A stretch of DNA of 64,000 nt from Edaphochlamys debaryana. Taxonomy: Eukaryota > Chlorophyta > Chlorophyceae > Chlamydomonadales. The stretch is taken from NCBI GenBank assembly GCA_016858145.1, contig JAEHOE010000121.1, forward strand, positions 310,001 through 374,000, read 5' to 3'. Each line of letters begins with the position of its first letter. Position 1 is the first letter of the stretch. Position numbers and translations under genes: made by a program. Positions 50,401 to 63,129 of this stretch are shown here, one piece after another. Under the pieces are notes generated by a model, which was given only the letters and a program-made list of their open reading frames with translations, did no database searches and had not been told where the DNA came from.

Positions 50401-53400
50401 GTTTTTAGGTGGCGCGGCATGCCGTATTTCAACCGCGTACAGCAGGCAGGCACTACGTGTAACCCACTTGTAGCCAACGCAGTGGGCGCTTGAGCATGCT
50501 GAGTCCTTGACACAGTCGTTGCCGTTCGGTTCCTGCGGGGTGGGATCAAACAATGGCGCTCCACTGGTCATCACCCCATCCAGCCAACGCTGCACGGATG
50601 CCCTTTATTTGTTGCCATGCGTGAGTGTTTGATATATAAATCCTTCGATCAAGCCCTCTGCAGCGCACCTTGGTATGGCACAGGAAGTCACCAATAATGG
50701 CACGGTCGTCACAGTAGTAATTGCCAGATGGGCATCCACCGTCATTGGAGCATGGCGTTCCGCATCTGCATGTGTGCATGCAGCGGTGGGCGTACTGGGT
50801 TTGCGGGCGGCAGTGCACGGGCCGGGAACCACAGCGCTCGTATGCGCGTGATGCACGACCAGATGCATGCATCAACACATACATACTTGGCAACAACTCC
50901 CGTGCAACGGCCGCTGATACAGGCGGAGTCCTTTGCGCAGTAGTTGTAGTCAGACAACTGCGGATGGACGGTCAAGAGATGAGGGCCAGGTTAGTTGACG
51001 TAGTCTGAAAGATTATAAATGATGAATTGGCAGACTGTACTTGGCGTGCGCCAGCAGCTGCATTTGCCCATGATGTATGTGTCCCACAGCCATACATATA
51101 TACTTCGTACCTTCGGATGGCAGGTGAAGTCACCCAGTGTAGGGCGATTGTCGCAATACCAGCCAGCCGAGCATTCATCGTCATTGACACACTGGACACA
51201 ACTGGAGCAAAAAAGTATGTGATGTATCAGCAGCGGGCAGTTCATTCGTTGCTATATAACCAGCCAGCACTTGCTATCTCTGATGACGCAGTGTGAGGAG
51301 CACATAAGCAGCAACCACTTCCGGTACTTCCGGTGGACATTAGAGGTCATCTGTAGCGCCATACATTCTAAACGAGCTACGCTATCTAACTAGTTTTGGG
51401 GCCTCCTTCCAACTAACCCTGACCTACGCACCCTCCCCCTACGCAGTGTCCACTGGAGCATGCCGAGTCCTTGGCACATGCGTTGTTATTGGGCAGCTGG
51501 GGGATGGAAGGAGAAACGACATGCCGGTCCTGAATGGCCTGACAATATGGCTTCACTGAAAAACGTCAACTCACCTTGATCTGGCAGTTAAAGGCGCCCA
51601 GCACTGAGCGGTCGTCACAATACCAGCCAGCCGAGCATTCGCCGTCACTAACACACTGGACACACCTGCAAAGTAATATGCGAGGATATGCGAGGACGCT
51701 TTGCGTTAGTTAGCATGAAGCAGCATCTATGAACAAGGTTGGGGCATACTGCTTCAAGCACTGCGGCGGGCCAGTGGCCCAGTATATATGCGCGCGCAGT
51801 ACACACCTCCCCACACAATGGTCGGTGGAGCATGCAGAGTCCTTGGCACAGGCGTTACCGTTGGGAAGCTGTGGGACAGAGGGTGATCATCATGCAGTAC
51901 GTGTCCGGTCGGTCATCGGCTTTCTTGACATCTAAGGCAATGTAGTGCCCTTGCAGGTGTACCTTGGTATGGCAGGTGAAGTCGCCAATGACTGAGCGGT
52001 CGTCACAATACCAGCCGTATGCGCATCCACCGTCACTGACACACTCGACGCACCTGCAGACGAGAAGCCGTACGCAGCACTACGTCATTGTTTCACTAGT
52101 TTCACAGGGCCATCCGTGCGTGCATATTGTACGTGAGATAGAATGCATGACGAAAATGAGCGCATGCGGCCAATGCATGTCATGCACGTCACACCGCACC
52201 TTCCTCCCACGCAGTGCGCACTGGAACACGCTGAGTCCTTGGCACAGTCGTTGCTATTGGGGAGCTGTGGTGACGGCAGCACGTATGAAAGAGTTAGCCC
52301 TGCTGGTTGGCCGCTGATCAAAACGTGCTGTGTACCTTGGTGTGGCACAGGAAGTCACCAATAATGCTACGGTCATCACAGTAACTGCCAGATGGGCATC
52401 CACCATCATTGGGGCATGGTGTGCCGCACCTGCATTCACGCAGCCATACATGCGTGAAGCAGCAGGCGGGGGCAGGCGGGGGCTCTTGCGGCCGCAAGCT
52501 CACTTTGGTACCACGGTGCGTGAGCATTGTCCGCTGGCGCACGCAGAGTCCTTTGCGCAATAGCTGTAGTCGGGCAGCTGGGATCAGAAAGGAAACGCTC
52601 AGTCATGATCTCAAGGTATGGCCACGCAGGTTGCAAGCAAAGGAGGGGACACTAACCACAGGCTCGCAGTGTAGGCTGCCAATGACATCCCGGTCATCAC
52701 AGAATTTGCCGGGCATGCACTGATCGTCCCTGATGCATTCAGCGCACCTGGCAAAGAAGCAGGCCAAACTCATTAATGCAACTGGCCAAAAGGCAGCTTG
52801 CACAAACGACATTAGTGGGACTACTCACTTTAACTCTCCCTTCTCATCACCGCACTGCCCATTCAAGCACTGGACGTCATGGGTGCAGGGGGCATCGATT
52901 TGTTGCTTGGGCAAGCAGATGACGACAAGACAGAACTTGTCAGAATCGCACTGGCCACTGTTGGAATTCGAACAAAGCGGCAGGAAGGTGGCAACGCTGT
53001 TGCGCACGTATCCCAGTCTGATGTTGCCCTCAGAGTCTCCCTGCATAGAAATAGGGCCAAGATTCCAGGAACGCTGGGGATGAGACACGACCCCGTCAAC
53101 CATTAGTTGGGCTTCAGGCTGACTGACCTTTACAACTAGGCCGCCGTCAAGCGTGTACGCAATACCGTTGTAAAGGTCGGCAAGGAGAGGGATTGCGGTC
53201 TCGATGTTGATGTTTAAGAACGACAACGTGTCGTCAAGCGTATCAATTGCGTCCATGATAGGTTGTGGCAGTTTCAGTGTCACGCTGATGGTGCCAAACA
53301 GAGAGACACCCCAACTCTGCGGCTTGACATGGACCTGCAGGGCGATGTGGTCCCTCTTGTGGTCCCTCTTAATGTAATAAGCCCCTGAAATCATGCAATG

Positions 53401-56400
53401 CACGTAGCTCACATAGAGCCCCAATGACGCACTGATTCGAGGAAGGGCAAGGAACAGCGCCTGGATGTTCTCGCCTAGGGACTTGTTGTCCACCTGCAAA
53501 AGCAGCAGCATGGTTATAAGCTGATTGATATATAGGAACGCAAGCGTGTAGATGCATGGTATGTAACCACGCGTACCTTGATGCTGGCAAGCAGTTGGTT
53601 GAAATCAACTGAGCCTTTGAGACCAGCCTTGACCTCGTAGTCTGTGCTACTGACATACTGTGCGTGTGAGGCGGCGGTTAGCACGCAGGGCGACCAATCA
53701 CAGTTTGCAAGCGTATTTCTGGCCTACACATGCCAGCGCCACCGCACCCATAGTAACTTGCCTTCCAGTAGATTGTGGCATCAGCAACAAGGCCACCACC
53801 TTCGCCTCCCAGCTGGGTCGAGCACGAAACTCCAGTTAGTACGTGGCTCCTCACAGGTTTGCTCGTGCACATGGGTGATCGCGCACTGGGCTATGTAGAC
53901 CCACCTCGATCTTCCCCTTCCCGCTGCCCGGGTCGTAGATGATGTTGGGAACGGCTTCAACGTCAATCATAACAGCATGATCACCGTTGCCCCAATTGCC
54001 GTCTTCGCCGGCGTCAAAATCCATGCCCAGCTGGGCCGTGGCCTCAACTTCTACTTTAACTTTGCCGGCGGAGAAGCCTCCTGATACACCCGCACCAATG
54101 CGGGCGTGGGAGGACATGTTCACAGTTGAGAAGGACTGGTTCCAGTCACTTACAGTGGAGTCCCACAGCTGCAGTAGGGGTAAGGATGCCAACTATTAGT
54201 GAAGTCTTAGGCAACCCAGCAGCAAACGTATCGCCTACTACGCCTACTTCTTGCGATGACGACTGGACCAGATTTTTGCCAAGAGAAAACCCAATGAACT
54301 TTGGCGAGACCTCTAGTGGGCCGAGGGGGAGGGCAATGCCTGCATACATGAGATGCATGTGAACAAAGGGCAGCATACGTAGGGGATGTATCCCCGAAAA
54401 GGCGTTATCCTGAACAGGCGTTATCAAGTCCAGGCCTTGGATTGGCTGACATACCTTCAAATCCAAAAAGGTATTCATGTCCGGCCGAGTCACATGGTCT
54501 GATGGCGCCACAGATGCCCACTGGATCGACGCCAACACCAAAGGCTATGAAGAGTCTGCGAGGGTCCATACCTTGAACGGGTAACGCGCCGCAGGCTTTA
54601 GCCAGGGGCTCACTGTCAATCCAGACAGGACTTCCTTCCTCGAAGTTTTGAATGTCATCCACCGAGGACACAAGGAAAGCCCTGTCCAGCAGATCCGATA
54701 GGCCCTGATTGCTTAGTAGGCTGTCAATGCCAAGTGAGGGGATGGGTATGACGGGGAGGCCATCAATGTTGGGCAATAGCTGTGCCAAGCCTTCGGCGGG
54801 ATAGCCGCATATAGAAAGCGGTGGAGGACGCGGCGGTGACGGGGGAGGAGGGCTTGGAGATGGCGGCCGGGGAGGAGGCGGGCTTGGAGGTGGCGGCCGG
54901 GGAGGAGGCGGGCTTGGAGGTGGCGGCCGGGGAGGAGGCGGGCTTGGAGGTGGCGGCCGGGGAGGAGGAGGGCTTGGAGGTGGCGGCCGGGGAGGGGGAG
55001 GGCTTGGAGGTGGCGGCCGGGGAAGAGGGCTGGGAGGAGGGGGAGGCGGTGACGGGGGAGGAGGGCTTGGAGGTGGCGGTCGAGGAGGAGGAGGGCTTGG
55101 AGGTGGCGGCCGGGGAGGAGGAGGGCTTGGTGGTGGTGGCCGGGGAGGAGGGCTGGGAGGAGGAGGAGGAGGCGGTGGAGGAGGACGTGGTGGCGGTGAC
55201 GGGGGAGAAGGGGGAGGAGGTCTCGGAGGCGGCGGTGGAGGAGGAGGGCCTGGAGGTGGCGGCCGGGGAGGAGGAGGGCTTGGAGGCGGTGGCTGAGGGT
55301 TGGGGCTAGGGGGACGAGGCATGGGAGGCCGAGGAGGCGGTGGGAGGGCAGGTGGGTCTATGGCCCCCGAGTCCGAGATGTCTGCAGGTGGAGACGGAAA
55401 CGGAGGTGGAGGTGAAAACGGAGATGGACGGGGAGGGCTGGGCGAGGGCGGTTTGGATTGCTTCGGGGGCTGTGGAGAAGGCGGGTAGGGGGGCCGGGGT
55501 GAAGGTGGAAGCGGAGGACTTGGCTTTGTCGGCGGCAGGGGTGGGGATGGCTTAGGCGGCTGAGGATGGGGTGGTGAGCGAGATGGTGGCGACGTGGGAG
55601 CAGGAGGCCGCGGTGGAAGCGGGGATTTGGGTTTCGGTGGATGTGGGCTCGGCGGGGCGCGTGGCGGCGATGGCGGTCTGAGAGGCGGCTGCTTTGGAGA
55701 AAAGGGTTTCGGTGCAGGTGACGGTGGTGGCCTTGCGCGAGGTTTAGGAGGTGGTGTGGGCGGTGAGGGCGGAGCAGGAGGCCGCGGGGGCCTAGCAAAC
55801 AGATCTCCGCCACAGCTGATTGACGGCAAGCCATTGCCCATCTCTCCTGCCTGATCTCCACGCGTCATGTTGCCACCTTGCCCGATTTCCCCGAAATCGC
55901 TAGACCTGCAGCGCAGCCCGTGGGCATCGTGGGCATTGAGAAAAAAACTGCATGCTGGCATGCCTCGACAATCATCATTTCCAGAACAGTTTCAACAAAA
56001 ACAAACACACTTACCCCCAGCACTTCAGTTGGCCCCGTGGTTCGAGGACTGCGCAACTGAAATTCCCACTGCCCTTAACATGCTGCATCGCAAACGCAAC
56101 ATGAAAGTGCGTGGTGGAATGCTTACTGGCAGCAAGTCAGTTGAGAACGCAACTTCGTCCTCAGCTTGCTTTTGACTCACCAGTGCCGTGAAGCCACTGC
56201 CCAAGTTGACATCTTGCAGGAGGCCAGGAATCGTAGTGGCATTTCGGCCACGGTCATCCCTGTCTCCCAGGCCGAGTTGCCCCCTAGCATTAAGCCTGGT
56301 GCAGTTTGTTGGTCCAACCGGGCAGGGGGGGGGTGTTTTAACCACATGATTTTTTAAATACTAGCGCAATGTGACGCACCCCCAGCACTTGACGGCGCCG

Positions 56401-59400
56401 GGCTTGACCACAACACATGTGTGCCGGCTGCAGTCCGAGCTCGTGATGTCCTGCGCGCCAAGGAAGGCCGATGCAGCGTGAGACAGGCGGGCATTTTACG
56501 ACGATTGTACGACGGCCTTCTTGCTTACCACAACCGACCGGTTCGCTCCAAGGTCTACAAATGTCAAGTTGGTGCCCATCTCAAAGGGTGCATCGCCCCT
56601 AAGGCAGAAGGAACATATATAGTTGGTGTGTGACCGCCTAGATAGGCAAGCATCCCGTACCTGTCTCTTGTGTCTCCCAGACCTAGCTGCCCTGTATTCG
56701 CCGACCTGCAAGCAGAATTTTAATTGAAATTATGTGCTGGCTGGACGCAACACTCAGCAATCCTGGTATCAAAGTGCTTCATGTTGTGGACACGTGCTCC
56801 CCTTACCCCCAACACTTCAGCCGCCCCCCAGGATGCAAAATCGCACAGGTGTGAAAGGCTCCAGATCCGAGTGCCTGTGTGTGGGAATTCAGATCAACGT
56901 AGTCAACGTGAACTATCTTCCCGTGGCCTCACGCACTTGTGTGATTGGCTTGGCTTGGATCCACTCCTTACCGATACAGTCAGGTTTTTCCCAAGCTGCA
57001 CAGCTGGGAGTCTGTTACCCATATGCCCAAGGGCATTGCCCCTAGGCCGGACATCGCCCAGCCCAAGTTGACCGTTGCCATTCAATCTGCACGTACAGTG
57101 AAACAGGAGGCAATCGCGCTGATGCATGCGCGCATCATGCATGCGGCGTCCGTCAAGCCAGCACGCCACGTTATCTACCATGCATGCATGCTTACCCCCA
57201 GCACTTCACGATGCCACCCGGTTGCAGGAGGGCGCACGTGTGCTTTGAACCTGCCACCAGTTGCTGCAAATTACCACGGCACCCAAGGTTATAGCATATG
57301 AGTATCCTGCAAAGGCTCACATACATTTCCCATCTTGCCTGAGTGCTACTCACTGATGCTGTGAGGTTTGTTCCAAGCTGGACGACTGGCAGGGCCGCAC
57401 CCATCTGTCCCAGCTTGTTGCCACGGGTCATCACGTCGCCCACGCCCAGCTGACCCACGTCATTCAGCCTGCACACACAAGAGAATGCCATAATGCGCTG
57501 GCTCACTGCACGTATGTACGTACGTCTGCATGCGACCGAACTTATAAGTACCCCCAGCATTTCACCACGCCACCTGGCTGCAACAGAGCGCAGGTGTGCT
57601 TTTGCCCCAAGGCAAGCTGCAGAGGAGTAAGTCATGTCCTCAGTTAACGGCATTGAACACGACGGAAGCACGCAGTAGCACACAATCAACGAGTTTGCCT
57701 GCCTGTGCAACCGAGAGACCAGGTCCCAGGTCCACGGTTGATAACGAGTCCCCCATCTGCCCAGCCTGGTCCCCACGAGTTCTGTTGTCTCCCAGACCAA
57801 GCTGCCCGGCCGAGTTGTCACTAGAGGGGCAGATAGATATGACAAACAGGTAGGGTTTCAGGCGGACGGCACATACCAGACATATGCCCTTCGCTTAATC
57901 AACAAACTTACCCCCAGCACTTGACGGCGCCTCCGGGGCTGAGGATCACGCACGTGTGAGTCGAACCCGCTGCTATGGCCTGGGTGCAGAGCGAAGGGGA
58001 TGGCAGCATGCATGTCGGCAAGTCGGCATACATGTATGTCGGCAGCATGTAAGTGCCAGGCGCTCACCGTAACAGTCCATGAAGCCCCTAGGTTGACACT
58101 GGGAAGACTTGTGCCCATGTCACTGGACTTGAGACCCCTGTATGTTGTTTGCAGATGGATGACCGCACATTAGGCACGGCCTGGCGTCGCTTTATGGCCA
58201 TGTAGATCCGCTTGCAGATAGACAATGCCAACATTGCTCACCTGCTAACTGTGTCGCCAAGCCCAAGTTGGCCCCATGCATTGTTCCTGAGGCGGTTTCA
58301 GCAAGAAGAACAGCGTAATCAGCCGCAAGGCGCGCACACATGCTGTTGCTCAGCTTACTGTTGTTGTGACATGCGTAATGGCGCAGCTAACAAGCTAACA
58401 AGGATGCCTTACCCCCAACACTTGACCAACCCACTGCCCAACCGGACGCAAACATGCGGCGAGCAGGAAGCTGCAACTTGAACTTTGCGGATGGAGCAAT
58501 CAAGAGGCAGGGGGGGTCGAATGGACAATGAAAGACTTAGTAGTGGTGCCCTGCGTGTGATTATCAACCCGGACGGACACTCGATTGGCTAGTTTTTCGG
58601 AGCTAACCCGGATTATTAGCAATGTGCATGCCTTACTGGAAACGCCTGGTAGAGGGGACGGTGGACGCGGGGGCGATGGGGGCCTCGGAGGGCGTGGGCC
58701 AGGAGGCGATGGCGGGGAAGGTGGCGGAGGCGGCGAAGGCGGGAGAGGTGGTTTGGGCCAGGGCCGCGGGGGTAGCGGCGGCTTCGGGCTGGGCGCCGGA
58801 GGTCTTGGTGAGGGTCCTGGGGCGGGTGCGGTTCGGGGTAGGTATTTCTAACAACTGCATTTTAGCCCGGCGAGTAGTGATAGATTGTCATCATCTATCA
58901 GTGCAGGCGCGGAGCAACTAACGTGCTGCTGACCTACCCGGTGGGGGCAGAGGTGGCCGGGGCCCGGGTGAGGGTGGCTTGGGCGGACTGAGCCGTACTG
59001 CGTGCGTGGCAAGAGTTGAAGTATACAAAAAGATTATGCCACTACTGCCGCCGAAACCTCGAAGTCTCTATCTTCTGTTACCTCTGTCTCAGTAACCCAC
59101 CCTTCTGCCGCAGTTGACAAAGTTTGACTTGGCCCCTGACACTGACCCACCACAAGGCGTCCCACAGCTGACGGGACAGGTGGCCAGGACGATGGCGTCA
59201 GAACACAGTCCCATAGAGGCTAGGGTAGGACATGTGTTGGGGCTCTGATCCACGCAAGAACCTGTGGGTGGTGTGGATCATCAGCAATGCAATTATGCTT
59301 CAACAGAGTGGTGTGCAAGTTTGCTTCGCTTGCGCAGTCCATCCGCTCTATAATCCCTACCGCACGGAGCCTTGCAGCTGATTGGACATGCCGCTGCCAC

Positions 59401-60418
59401 GACCGCGTCCAAGCACTGCCCTTGGGAGGCGAGGTTGGCACACGTGGGGCTCTGGTCGGTGCACGGACCTGCAGACATACAGCGCAATCAGGAGGGGCGG
59501 TTGTAAGTCTCCGGCTGGCGGTGGGGCAATCAAGGCGACCCGAATGCCAGCCATGCAGTGCAGCCCCCACATGCAGCAAGTTAAGTGCAGTCCATATGGA
59601 TGCATCATATCCCCCCCCGCCACCCTCACCACCGCCACCCCCCCCCCCCCCAACCACAAACACGCACACACACACACGCCCTCCGAGATCCTGACGGCGG
59701 GGCCTCGGCCCCAAAAGTGCCTAGCGCTTACCAACACATAGACGCTCCCTTTCGGCTCCCTCATCAAAGTCTTTCCACAGCCCCCTTTTTGATTGCTTCC
59801 CCCGCCATCCCGCTCCACATAAGGCGCTGGTTAAAAGGGGATGCCCCAGTCAAACAGGAGTATGCACAGCGCTCGGCCTACCCTGTGGCCTTGGTCGGGG
59901 TGCGGGCGTAGCGGGCGCCGGCGACGGTGGCAGGAGAGCTCCTGCATGCAACGTGGGCGTGGACGGCAGTCGAAGTGTGGCGTCAGTCAGGTTCGGCGTC
60001 AGTTTCGCGTCAGTCAGTTTCGGCGCAGCTGTGCTGCTGCTGTTTCATTTCCTGCTCTGGGAGGTAGGCCCGTCTGGGCGATGGACGTCGTATGTCTGCC
60101 GACCGAGGATGAAGCACATCTACATGTGTGCCACTGTTTTAATAAGCGTGTCTGTCTATTTGCTGGACGCATTGAAGTGGGTAGCTATTGAAACCGTCGT
60201 TCCCAGACGCGCGTCGCGTTCCGCCGTCCAGCAGAACGCGGTGCAGTTAGTGCAGTTCTGCTTTTGGGAGCGTTAATGCTGCGAGTACTAGCTGCAGTCT
60301 GAAGAGAGCCACGGAGTAGCAGGCTCGACGTACCTGAAATGGTCGGCGTGCACAGAAGCAGCGCAAGTTGCACACACAGTGCAGCACAGAGCCTGGCAGT
60401 AAAGCGAACCATGACCAT
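47468..60418 (-). CDS. Giant modular secreted/extracellular-matrix protein (ShK, Pro-rich, RCC1-like propeller, 8-Cys modules)
   Basis: A multi-exon gene (over 45 exons, roughly 1,900-2,000 residues). Exon 1 (60418-60334) is a signal peptide (MVRFTARLCAALCVQLALLL). Exons 2 and 3 (59468-59361, 59261-59151) are ShK domains (CTDQSPTCANLASQGQC; CVDQSPNTCPTLASMGLC). Exons 4-5 (58997-58938, 58816-58637) are hydroxyproline-type spacer. From about 58480 to 55860, seven RCC1-like blades alternate HTC...KCWG and GQLGLGD. The exon 55905-54455 links the last blade to a long PPSPPPP spacer. About 54340-52825 encodes a domain I do not recognise. Twelve 8-Cys modules follow to about 47690, then a 31-residue knottin-like tail (CAGSGVAC, DACC). 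All modules are of secreted type, so it should act outside the cell, probably in wall or matrix adhesion or binding. The continuity as one gene rests on splice phases, most checked exon by exon in the 5' half. Confidence 0.75.
47690..52745 (-). repeat. Twelve tandem 8-Cys modules, two exons each, with a five-module block duplicated
   Basis: Each module has a first exon of the form C-x2-C-x5-C-x4-C-D-D-R-x6-C and a second of the form C-A-K-D-S-A-C-S-S-x2-C. The spacing recalls Dickkopf-type Cys-rich domains. The DNA around 49560-50090 is nearly identical to 51740-52260, introns included (offset about 2,190), and 48100-48490 to 50560-50965 (offset about 2,460). The unit copied is five modules; one copy has about 400 extra bases in one intron (48500-48960). 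Confidence 0.85.
54840..55300 (-). repeat. 30-bp coding minisatellite of the Pro-rich spacer
   Basis: The plus strand shows near-perfect 30-bp units (GGAGGAGGCGGGCTTGGAGG and ten more bases) from about 54870, decaying outward. On the coding strand each unit adds ten residues of PPRPPPPSPP type. The 3n period keeps the frame, so length should vary between strains. Confidence 0.85.
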
Positions 60419-62389
60419 TGGCCAAGTGTCGGGGTAAGGCCACCTGCGCCAACTTCTGCCTTTCAGTGCGTGCTCCCTCTGTGATCGGCCACGCGAACTG
60501 GAACGATCGCGCGTGCAGGGCGCTGCTATCTGCAACGCAGTGGACTTGCCAGTCTCACGGTGTGAACACGACCGGCAAAGCCGAAACCTAAGAACGGCTC
60601 GATGCGTACGGAACCATTGCCGCCGATGCATAAGCCCTAGCGTCCGCCAAGGGCGGTCCAATGGGCGTGCCGTCCTCTTCACGTTTGAAGAGTTGGGCGG
60701 GGCGTGGTGCAGAGGAGCAGTCGAAGGCGGTCGGTGGTGGGGAATCGGCGTCGGCAAGGTTCATGACGGATGGAGCTGTGGCACGAGCGAGAGAGAGTGG
60801 GCACACGCACGCTGAGGTGACATCTCCCGGCAACATCTTGTCCTGCGTATGACGACCCCTCAGCACGGAATTCTGAAGCGCGCCAGGAGAGGGGGCGGAA
60901 GGGAGTAGTCTCCATCCTCGCTGGCGGAGGGAACTCCGCGTAGATGCACCCAGCCTGCCTGCCCTGCAGCTGGCTGCGCTTAGAAGTAGAAGTAGAAGTT
61001 ACAACGTCGGTCGAAACCTGGCGTGGATTAAGGCTGTGCTTATCCCGTGTCCCATCCAGAACTTGCGCCCGTGCTCTAGGATACGTCTCCCGCTCCCCGC
61101 CTGTACCAGTGCACGAGCAGAGGCGAGCACACCCGCCCTCGCTCCGTCCGGTTGCTCGCACGCTAATAATCCCGCTGGCGGGCCCCAGCCCGGTCAGGTC
61201 GTTGCCCTAGCGGTCTCCGTGCCGCTGCCCTATCCACCTTCGACTATTCAGCCCCGTCGCCCCCATTTTCTCCAGAGTCCTGAGTCCTGCCTGTGCGTTC
61301 GCACTACTCATACATCCCGCATTCGTGTCACTAGTGTCACCCGCGCTTGAGACGACCGGAGCCCGCTCGCTGATGAGGCGGGATAGGCGGGACCAGTGCC
61401 AAGGGGGGGGGGGGGGTAGGAATGATGTAGGAGTACCCCATGCTTCTTTGAAATCGAGATTTCTCATGCAAAGATCCAGGCCCCCAAAGTTCAGGGTGGG
61501 CGGGTGGGTCGGGGGGTCATGATCAGGGACCTTTCGTTGAGGGCGGCCCAGGTACTTTCGTCACGGCAGGCAGGACCCCTTCCGTCGGCTCCTGCGCTCT
61601 TCCAAGGGTCCATCAAGTGTGTACTGACAATGTCTGAACCCTGGGTATGCCTACCTGAGCACCACCTTCAGCGGTCGGGAGGTGGGTCCAGGCCGGGCAT
61701 GACCCGCCATGGCGGCATGCCAGCGTGGCGGAACACGTGGGGTTCCATCCCCACTGCCCCCTGTAGTGTAACACACGGCCACTTGGTCACACAAGGACTA
61801 AGAGGCACTTAGAGCTGTGGTGGTACGGTATGTGCGGCAGGACCCTTTCCGTGGGGTGATGTACGCGTCCATGGTTAATGGACTGACGTGGAGTCTGGCC
61901 TTCGCCCCAAGACGGCTTGCAACGCAACAGCACACGTGAAGTGTAACCCGGGGTAACCCCGCGTTAGATATTTCTATTTCTATTTCACACGTGAAGTGCA
62001 CTCCGTAGATGCAGGAACGGAGGAGGTTGCCGTACGTTTTGTGAATGTGAAGTGCTGCCGTACGTCGTACGGCATGGGTGGGTGGGTGGGTCGGGGGGGT
62101 CATGAACTTTTGCGGCATGGGGTGCGCGCGTGAAACTTTTGTCCCTGCCCCGCCCCCCCTGGCGTAACCAGCGTCCTCATACGCTAGGCCCTGGGCACCA
62201 CCCGGCGTTGCAAAACGGTCGTAGGGCAGCAATCAGCAATTTGCACGACTGAGCCCACAAAAGAGAATTGTGGTTACTCATTTAGTGTGGCTCTGCTTCA
62301 GGCAGAGAAAGAAAGGTTCTACGTGGCACAGGGCCTGCAAACACTCGTGAAATGAACCTCATCCATTCGAGGCGGTTTGCATCCGTTCT
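60419..62389. promoter_or_regulatory. Upstream region of the giant secreted-protein gene, no gene seen
   Basis: No supported coding region. It contains scattered direct repeats: GTGAAGTG variants at about 61937, 61990 and 62048, a GGTCGGGGGGTCATGA pair near 61507 and 62087, and GGCAGGACCC-TTTCCGT at about 61567 and 61841. These may be remnants of a mobile element. Confidence 0.3.
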
Positions 62390-62660
62390 GAAAATGACTG
62401 ATCCGCTTCTTGGGGTTCCTATCCGTTTTGGTGGGGCGGAAACGGATGAGGGGCATCCGCTATCGTCGGTCAGTCCGTTTCCGGCCAAGAAACGGATGGC
62501 TTGAACCGTTATCGTCCGATATTATCCGTTATCGCCCGATCATGTCCGTTATCGCCCGATCTAAACCGTTTCTCGGGCGCCGAGGGGGAAAGTAGTGACC
62601 GGCCATGTATGCCGGGGGAAGCCGTTATCGACCGATTCATCCGTTTCAACCCTGGGCGGT
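62390..62660. repeat. Cluster of CCGTTATCGCCCGAT-type motifs
   Basis: CCGTTATCG(T/C/A)CCGAT occurs at 62506, 62527 and 62548 with a 21-bp period and again at 62621. Related AAACGGAT and ATCCGTTT words in both orientations surround it. Confidence 0.75.
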
Positions 62661-62715
62661 CTCGCCCGTATCAAGCACTCCTCATTTGAAGCAAAGTAAT
62701 AAGCTTACAGAGGCT

Positions 62716-63061
62716 GCCAGGCACCAGCGCGTCTAGGGCCGCACCTTGGTGAAATCACCATCGCGGCGCACCCCAGCAAGGGGCGCGATATCGGACGCCC
62801 TGCAAGCCTTTACTGCCCCCCTATACCTCAGCGGTAATGTCTGCGGGCCTCACTCGTGTCGCCAGGCACCAGCGCGTCTAGGGCCGCACCTTGGTGAAAT
62901 CACCATCGCGGCGCACCCCAGCAAGGGGCGCGATATCGGACGCCCTGCAAGCCTTTACTGCCCCCCTATACCTCAGCGGTAATGTCTGCGGGCCTCACTC
63001 GTGTCGCCAGGCACCAACGCGTCTGGGGCCGCACCTTGGTGAAATCACCATCGCAGCGCAC
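62716..63061. repeat. 145-bp tandem repeat, about 2.4 copies
   Basis: Units start at 62716, 62861 and 63006 (GCCAGGCACCA) and are almost identical. The third is truncated. Short frames inside are not coding. Confidence 0.95.
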
Positions 63062-63129
63062 CGGACGTCTAAGTGCTCAAGCCCTAGCCACATGGCATGC
63101 GGGACGGGTTATGCAAGCCGGGCACCCCG

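Noticed and set aside
54821..55309. Plus-strand frame with EEGLEVAAGEE repeats
   Set aside because: It is the antisense reading of the Pro-rich minisatellite. The minus-strand frame is continuous with conserved flanking domains.
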